A stretch of 64,000 nucleotides of DNA, taken from NCBI GenBank assembly GCA_013399695.1, contig VXAU01006141.1:1431236-1495235 (forward strand). The letters run 5' to 3'. The notes beneath the pieces are model-generated. The model saw only the letters and a list, made by a program, of their open reading frames with translations, made no database searches and was not told where the DNA came from. Positions 56,613 to 64,000 of this stretch are shown here, one piece after another (the stretch's first letter is position 1; the number at the start of each line of letters is the position of its first letter). This DNA comes from Formicarius rufipectus. Taxonomy: Eukaryota > Chordata > Aves > Passeriformes > Formicariidae. Made by a program: the position numbers and the translations under genes.

Positions 56613-59182
56613 AGAAAGAAGTAAAAGGTATCTATATTGAAAATGACTGAAATATATTGACTCAAGTACAGGCATTAATGTAAATGTCACCTTAGAACAG
56701 ATTTTGAAAAAAATAATTAAGGACAGCAATTAAGGACATCAAGGCACAGAAATAAACCAGAAAAATTACGGCAGAGTTGCATTATAAATAGCTCACATCA
56801 CACTAGTCTCATTTCATCCAACAAATGGTTTCTAACAAAGCAACAAGGTAGCAGACCTGAGCAGGTAAGAGTACCTTTTAGGAAGTTCAATCATACAGAC
56901 AGAATAAGGGTTAATCATTGCATTCCATAAAGCAGTTGCATAAAAAAAGAACACAAACTACCAGGATAAAGAGAAATCATTGGTGGTGTTTACTAGAAAG
57001 CTGGTTTGTTACACATGTCAATTTGTTGAGTAAAAATACGAGGTGCATTTCAACAACTGAGAGCAGTCAGAAGATAGTGCCCACTCAAGAAAGAACAAGC
57101 CATCATACTAAAAAAAACATGTAAGGTTGCAAGGGATCACTCATGAAATCTACAGCAATAAAGCAGAGGTAAGGATGAAGAAAATCCTGGCTATTCTGAC
57201 TAACAAGGAAAACTAGCAGCCACATGTAGTTGTGCAAGTAGCTCATGCAATTCTAAAAGGCACTAAAAAAGGGTTTGTTTAGTAGAAACATGGAAGTATC
57301 AACAGAATTCTACAAAGTATATGAAATACTGAATGACTAAACCTTCACATATGTGTTTAGCAACAAGAACTGAAGCAGACACAAAAAATAAAATAGTTAG
57401 GATCCTGTAATGTCTTTTATTTAGATAAAATCAGAAGAGCTTGTCCTTTTTGCTAGGCTAAACAAAGGTTGAGAGAAGTTATGAGAACAGAAGTTAGCAA
57501 TACCTAGAAACAGAATGTAGACCTACAGCACTGGCGCTCTTACCAATAAAATATTCACCTAGGCTGATCTGTCTTACAGGCATGTTACCAGGGTGGGAAG
57601 ACATATCAAATTTCAATTTTTTCATTGCCTCTTTTCTCCCATCCCCCTTTTGGCCCTCCTCTGCTATGTAAAGCACAGTTCAGTCCTCAAAAAAAGTCAC
57701 AAGATCCAACATGTAATCCTGTCCAACCTAATGGTTCCTGAAATGGTTGTGCCATTAATCTTCCTTGCTTTCTGCATTATCTACAGTTACAGCTGGAGTA
57801 TTTTTCTACTAATCTTATGGCACAATGCAAATATTTCATGGTGTAACAGTATGCAGATAAGATGTTCTGCACACTTTTAATAACTAAAACGTAACACACA
57901 GTTGCCCGAGACTGCAATGGAACCAGCCAGTACTTCCCAAGTCTAACTAAAACAGAACCAGCACCAACTGTTTGCCAAACCACTACTGTTCCCACACAAG
58001 CTGTCCCACAAATTCGGTGCCTGTTCTTAATCAAGACACGCACAGAATTTAGGCTTGAAAAGGAGGTACAGGTCCCATTAAAATCCCATTCAAATGCTCC
58101 TAGTCCCCACTCCTTTTCCTGTGCCATTCCCTTCACATCACTCCCATCTCCACACTCTTCCCTCTGACAGTAAAAGCTCTCTTTGAGATGAGCAAAAGGT
58201 AAGATACGCATGAAGTGGCAGCCCAGGTCTGGCCAGAGTACAACAAGAACTGCCTTCTCTGCTGTATTCTCCTTTCTGGTAAGCTTAAGTTGAAATTTTA
58301 CTGGGGAAAAATAAAAATTGAGAATCTGGATATGGGCATACAGGCCAGAATTCAGACAGGTCCGGAACTGTACTCCCAGTGCTACTTTCAGGACTAAGCT
58401 GAAAGCCTAGAGAGGAACCAGAAGTATTTGCTTAAATTGCAAGCACTTTGTTTAAAGCATAATTTTAAATAAAAGGCTCACGCTTTTGCCTCAGCTTCTT
58501 TCCCTTTTATTTCTTAAAATTCATGTAGCTTAAGAAACAGTATTTACAGAAAGTCTGAGGGAAGCCTGGATAGATGTTTTAGTTGGCGGCATGCCTAGGA
58601 AACCTCCACCTAGAACTAAGCTCTTCAATGCTACTATTTAATGCAGGTTACTTCCTACAGTCTTTGTTTTCTTTTTGTTACTAAGTACATATAGATTGTA
58701 TTTCTCTAATCTTATCTATCTCAAAGCCCCCATTTAATACAACATTTCATTTGACAAATTTATTGAAATCCAAAGACTTCATGCAGTTAAAACCAGTTTT
58801 ACTGCATTCATAATACATTCCAGCACTTCCAGGTGATCATTTTCAGTTACCAGCCATATAAAACAATTAAGTAAACAAGGTATTCTGAGAAAAAACAAGA
58901 CAAAGGACTGCACAACTTTTTAATAGTTTAGAAGTACTGAATTCAAGGTAATCTTCTAGTGCTTAAACTTAAAAAAATTCATCCTGAAATACTCATTCTT
59001 TCTACCTCTTCTATTGTTTTTTATACCTATTATATACTCTTTATATTACCTATTTTATTACTTCCAAAAGCAAAATGCTAAGCAACCTTATTTTCACAAG
59101 TTAGTCATTTCTCACCAAATGCTTCTTGGTACCTTATCTGCACTTTGCTAAATAGGTGACTATTGCAGGTTTTGCAAATATA

Positions 59183-59232
59183 AGCTATGTAAGTTACTAT
59201 GTTACATAGTTACAGCTATGTGAGTTACTATG
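59183..59232. repeat. Short tandem duplication, 31-bp period
   Basis: AGCTATGTAAGTTACTATG (59183-59201) recurs as AGCTATGTGAGTTACTATG (59214-59232), one mismatch in 19. Confidence 0.85.
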
Positions 59233-59606
59233 ATTATAGGTTAGACTGCCTACATGTCCACCACATTTACCACCACTGATACAGTAATTCTTAGAGAATA
59301 CCAGAAAGAAAGATGTTATGCTATATAACTCTACTTGCAAATAGAGACTGTCCAGACAATGCTGCTACTGTCTCTGTTCCCCCTGCACCCAGTTAGTTCC
59401 CTCTCCAACTGTTTGCAAGTGAATCTGGTTCCTGTTAATTCATTAAATCAACATGCAACAAAGCCAGCAGGGTAACCTTGCATCTTTACCTGAGAACTAA
59501 CAGGCAGAAAAAGCCCTCACTAAATGTTGCATATTCAGTTAATGAAACACAATACCTTGCAATATTAAGAGACCCACCTGCATTGTTTGGAGTTGTTAAT
59601 TGACTC

Positions 59607-59631
59607 AAATTTTAATTGGAAATTAAAATTT
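59607..59631. repeat. Perfect 11-bp inverted repeat, 3-nt loop (intron 1)
   Basis: AAATTTTAATT (59607-59617), loop GGA, then AATTAAAATTT (59621-59631). All A/T stems. Confidence 0.85.
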
Positions 59632-59671
59632 AAACACTACTTATAGAAGCCATGTCTGGTTTTTAAACTGT

Positions 59672-59740
59672 AAATTAACTATCACAGTGAAAGCATTAAG
59701 TCTGTGAACCACAAATTAATTATCACAGTGAAAACATTAA
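59672..59740. repeat. Short tandem duplication, 41-bp period
   Basis: AAATTAACTATCACAGTGAA (from 59672, unit to 59699) recurs from 59713 to 59740 as AAATTAATTATCACAGTGAA; two mismatches over the 28-bp unit. Confidence 0.85.
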
Positions 59741-60949
59741 CTGATCAGAACATCTTCAGTAGGTACAAAAGTGCCTGTGCAGCACTGTGTCTCAAATGCC
59801 CTCCTTTTTTTTCTGCAGGTTCTCAGGGTGGGTTCTGGTATCTTTGTAGCTAGAATCTGTCAGATTGTGATTATCTCACTAGATCAAGTTTAGAGCTCAC
59901 CATCAGCAAGGAAATTTTACCCTTTAAACACTGATTACATATGCAAGAGCCATTTTTCTACTTTTTTTATTCTACAGATACTGTGCTCCTCTGCCATCTA
60001 CACCCTTTACAGCAGGCATATAACTAACCAGTTCTTAATTTTCACACTAAACTGAAAGGAACAGTTTATGCTTAAATGTATTTGTCTCAAAACATGTAGC
60101 TTTAAAAATAAATAAATAATAATTAAAAAATCATACCTCAGAGGAGCCAACATATCCTGAACAAAGTGTTCCTAACTGGAAAGCCAAAACAAGACAAGAC
60201 TTGACACAAAAAGTCCTTGACAGCATGAATTGACAGAGACACACCAATCCCATAAGAAAAACATACCCCACAGTGGGACACGTGGCACAGGAAAACTACC
60301 AAAGGAAGAGAATGACTGGGCGTCATCTACCTGTCTGCAGGAAACAGAGGAACAGGAGAGAGAGGAAGAGGGATGAAGATTTCAACAGCTTGAACACACC
60401 TTTCATCACCATTTTTTCTTCCCCTTCCCTTCTTTAATAACTATTATTAAAGCAACTTTAGGCAAATGGAAACTTGAGAGAAAGAAGCAGTTTTAACAAG
60501 TTATTGGCACAGACTGCAGATGCTGCTGTAAGAGGAAGTACCAGAGGTAACAAGCATTTATAATTAGACATTCAAATAATCATAATTGAAACAGCAGATC
60601 ATCAGTAAATTCTAAAAAATGTGGAATTTGGATATTGCCTCAGCAAAAAATCTAAAGCCAACTGGACACTAAAGATTCTCAAGTTCTTTGTCTAATAAAA
60701 TGTTAAACTGAATTGTCCTATTTAAATATTAAATTTAAGTAAAGAAACCTCATTAAAGCAATTCCTCCATAGTTTTATAATTACATGGAAATCAGTCAAT
60801 ACTGAAACTTAGCTTTAAAACTCAAAACACTCAGTTGTGCGGCATCTACCAGGAACTTCCATACATATTTGAAACTGCAATTACTTTCTTTTAAACTCTT
60901 TCTTATTTGCCTGCTATTAGTTTTTAAAAGGCATCTCTGCAGAAAAACA

Positions 60950-61026
60950 AAAGAAGCAAACAAAAAACCAAACACAAACCAAAACAATAAAACAAACAAC
61001 AAAAAAACCCCAAAACCACAAAAAAA
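60950..61026. repeat. A/C low-complexity tract (intron 1)
   Basis: AACCAAACACAAACC, AACAACAAAAAAACCCC and similar units, about 75 bp. Confidence 0.9.
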
Positions 61027-64000
61027 CAATTGACCAAAATGCAGGCAGGTGAGAAGGAAATGCTAAGAACAACTAGTACTAATAGTTAGGAGTTTCATCC
61101 TCTTCCTAAAAAAACCAAAATGTAAGGCAAACTAATGCTATTATGTTCAAACTTCATAAGTCTTAGTCAATATATGAGTTGCAGTTTCCTTCTAGAGAAA
61201 CTTTTAGAAAACATATTATTGCCTCCCTAACCCCGAACTCAAGATCTGGCCATTCCCTTCAAAACAAAGTAAATCAATATATGTTGTAGAACATAGAGGA
61301 CAATACAGATGAGGTTTATAATCTCAAAAGTGTCATCCAGAGGCAAGAGCTGACAGTGCTCACCTTCCTTCAGAACTAACAATTTAACCTTTCTATTGTT
61401 AGTCAATCACTTTTTCAATATTTAATTTTAAACCCATGAATATTTCATTCAAATTTGGCTTGGATTTTTTTTTTTTTTTTGTGTTTGGGCTTTGTTGTTT
61501 TTTTTTTTTAAGGAAACAGCACATGACTTGCTGCAATTTGATATTTCAAGCTAATCAGAAGAATACACAGCTTCTGAATACACGGATGTATTTACATACT
61601 TGGCATACTTTTCCTGATCATAACACATTACACTCGACAATTATAAACTTCCTCATTGCTTTATTTTCTGTGATCTACATCAAGGTGCATCAGATGTGTT
61701 GAAATCTGAATATTTAATAAAAAAAAAAAAGTCATGTCAAAATTAAAGAAGGTTTAATATAAATATACAGATACCTAAAAAATTAAAAACTCACTCTACC
61801 TTTAAAGGTGACTTGCTAAAAAAGCTGACATATAAGGGTATATGCTGATGTCACTACTAAGACTAAAATACTTCATCTTCTCTTCAGGTATAGTCCTTAA
61901 TCCTCACCATATTTTTCCTTTTTTTTTCCCCCAACTGTGTCTAGCAACTGGGTAGTCTTGGGAGACTCAGGTAGCCACATAGTTCAGCAGAAAACAAAGC
62001 CTGCAAATATAACAGCTTAGAGTAGTTTCCTGCTGGATGTCTCAGCTGATTTAACCCAGACCTACTGACCACACAGGCAGAGATGTGTTGACATGTGTGA
62101 GGGAGAGAGAACTTGTGCCTGGAGATAGGTAGGGAAGCCTTCTTCTGTAGGTGCTAAACAAAGCCACACGCCACCTGTTGTAACAAGCGGGAAGTCAAGA
62201 AACTTTTCAGAAATAATATGTCTAACCCTTCTACATCTAGTTTTAGTCACAAGATTTAAAGATAGAGCCCAGCTTTGCTACCTTTCTTCCATTATAAAAT
62301 CACCTTTGATGAAATTTACTGTTGAAAAAGAACCCATTAAATATGCTGAAGACAAAAGAAATTTTCTCTGTCCCTTTGAAGATGCCTACTGCTGTGAATC
62401 CAAATAAACTCTGGGTGTAGATGCTTAGTCAAGTTTAGTCATTGAGTCCCCCTAATATCTCATCAGTTAACAGGAAATTCCTTTAACATAATTTCTATGA
62501 GGAATTTTAGTAGGTTACATGACAAAGAATTCTGACTTAGGCTGCCAGTTTCTTTTATATAGAATATTTGAAAGAGTCTCACTGTTAAAAATTAAAAAGC
62601 CAAATGACCTGTTTCAAAACAAAGCAGAAAAAAAGAAACCAGACCATTTTTGAGACTTTTTGTTTTAATACAAAACTTAGGAGTAAAAAAAAATTAGAAA
62701 AACATCAAAGTATATTCTGTGGGGTAGGATTCCTGCATTTCATCCTTGCAGTTTCTTCAGTAGCTGAGGAACAGCCTCTTGGGACTGCGCATTTTCAAGA
62801 GCTCTAATCTTCACTAATAGCAAAGGCAAAACACTTATTTTGAAATGAGAACTCTGCAAATTCGACAGTGCTCTCTCTCTTGAGAAAAGAAAATGAAAGG
62901 GAAAACCTGCTGGTTTGTCTCAATAATTAGTGCAACATTCAACGAGTTAGAAAGTACAATTTTTTTCCTTTTTACATAACACACAAGGAAACAAACACAA
63001 TTAGTTTCAGGAAGAACAGTGGCATCTAATCCTAACAGAAGAGAAAAATCACAAAACTGCCTAAACATTTAGAACTTAAATATAACCAGTTCCAAGGGTT
63101 AACTTGTCCCATAATGAACCACAGCAATGAAGCATTTACTTCTGCATTTTTGAGAGGGAGAGCTGACTTATCAGCTCTGAGTTAACAGTACACCTGCCAA
63201 AACACAGATTTTAGTTACTATGAAGAGAACAAAGCATGATTATATAGCCAACACTGGCATGCCTAGGACTGATTTAACTGGAGCTATGATCCCACAAACA
63301 CACAAAAAAAGGTTAAACTTGTCAGGAAGATCCAAGATGGTAGAACACTTCTGTGGTGGCATACAAATAGGTAACTTTTCCAACCTACCATATATAACCC
63401 ACTCACTAAAGATGCAATAAGTGGGTCAAAATTTAAACATCTGCTTACTTGCAGTAACTGGTCCAAGGTAAGCTGTCAGTAACACAGTCAAGTAAGACAA
63501 GAATGGTGAAATGTAGTTTTAAACTGTCCATCCAGGAATGTACACCACCAGTTATTTCTGTACTGCTAGACAGTCAAAATACTCGGCATTTAATATTTTA
63601 CCTATTTTCATCTATGCATAATCTATATTTTTGTTTACTTCAATGCCATAATTTTGCTTTTAGCAAACAAAACAACCCAAAGATGAAAAAAACCAATAAA
63701 CAACCCAGCATTTTTAGAAGAATTATTACTAAAAGTCACTGAAATGAATTTCAATGCCTTAAATTTTCGCAAATAATCAGAAATAAAATTCAAGGTCAAA
63801 AATTACCCTATGCTGCAAACACTCCTTGCAAACGTTCAATGTACAAGGTCAGCATGTTTCAGAACTTGAAACATTGAAGCAAGTTTTGAAGAAAGTTTAT
63901 ACTTAGTGGTAAGAAAACTTACAGACTGCAAACAAAAAGCCATTCTCTTTCAAGGTCAAAGAAACCACAGAGCAGCATTGAACATCCAAATACAGTTCAA

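Larger units (their letters stand above)
52599..64000 (-). other. MAP3K21: MAP3K21 intron 1 (3' part only)
   Basis: At least 11.4 kb of intron ends at the 52600-52599 AG. No exon encoding an SH3 domain, kinase N-lobe or HRDLKSSN is visible in any minus-strand frame, and there is no GC-rich block of the kind expected for exon 1. It contains CR1 fragments (about 55.55-56.31 and 56.47-56.61 kb), an 11-bp inverted repeat at 59.6 kb, two short tandem duplications at 59.2 and 59.7 kb and an A/C tract near 60.95-61.03 kb. The rest looks unique and AT-rich. Confidence 0.85.

Noticed and set aside
57777..58211. 144-codon minus-strand open frame in intron 1
   Set aside because: No known domain; no flanking splice sites fitting MAP3K21 phase. 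Not the missing exon 1, which would encode SH3 and HRDLKSSN.

Overview
This is a stretch of an AT-rich vertebrate nuclear genome, almost certainly a bird. The evidence is several 5'-truncated CR1 LINEs ending in the typical ATTCTATGATTCTAT-like tail, GT-AG introns, and an ancient MIR/CORE-SINE-like fragment. The long A/C-only (or T/G-only) low-complexity tracts suggest a songbird-like genome, but I cannot name the species. There is one assembly gap (39 Ns at 23386-23424) and one isolated N at 7110.

The only protein-coding gene I can support is MAP3K21 (mixed-lineage kinase 4, MLK4), on the minus strand. Nine coding exons lie between 52598 and 32380. All have clean GT-AG boundaries and mutually consistent phases, and together they give 775 residues in one open frame. 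They encode the second half of the kinase domain (DFG, activation loop, APE), the leucine-zipper region, a CRIB motif split across an exon junction, and the long C-terminal tail ending YELEREFLS. The first coding exon (SH3 domain, kinase N-lobe and the HRD catalytic loop) is not in the window. It must lie more than 11.4 kb upstream, beyond position 64000. The 3' UTR probably runs from 32379 to somewhere between about 31200 and 29570.

Layout: 1-29.5 kb is intergenic DNA downstream of MAP3K21, holding CR1 copies (about 1.5-2.0, 12.3-12.8, 23.6-24.5 and 27.2-28.2 kb), a MIR-like SINE (21.7 kb), a tRNA-Ser-like SINE/tRNA relic (19.2-19.5 kb), a small CpG-rich block with G4, E-box and CTCF-like motifs (16.37-16.75 kb), and a GC-richer block with a perfect minus-strand splice donor (12.97 kb). 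From 29.5 to 32.4 kb is the presumed 3' UTR. From 32.4 to 52.6 kb is the exon-intron body of MAP3K21. From 52.6 to 64 kb is intron 1, with CR1 copies, an inverted repeat and two short tandem duplications. In mammals MAP3K21 lies between PCNX2 (5' side) and KCNK1 (3' side), so KCNK1 would be expected off the left edge. I see no KCNK1 exon here.

I found no sign of an exotic multi-gene system. The most interesting items are the noncoding blocks near 16.4 and 19.4 kb, the candidate minus-strand exon ending at 12965, and the repeated A/C tracts, one of which interrupts a CR1 element.
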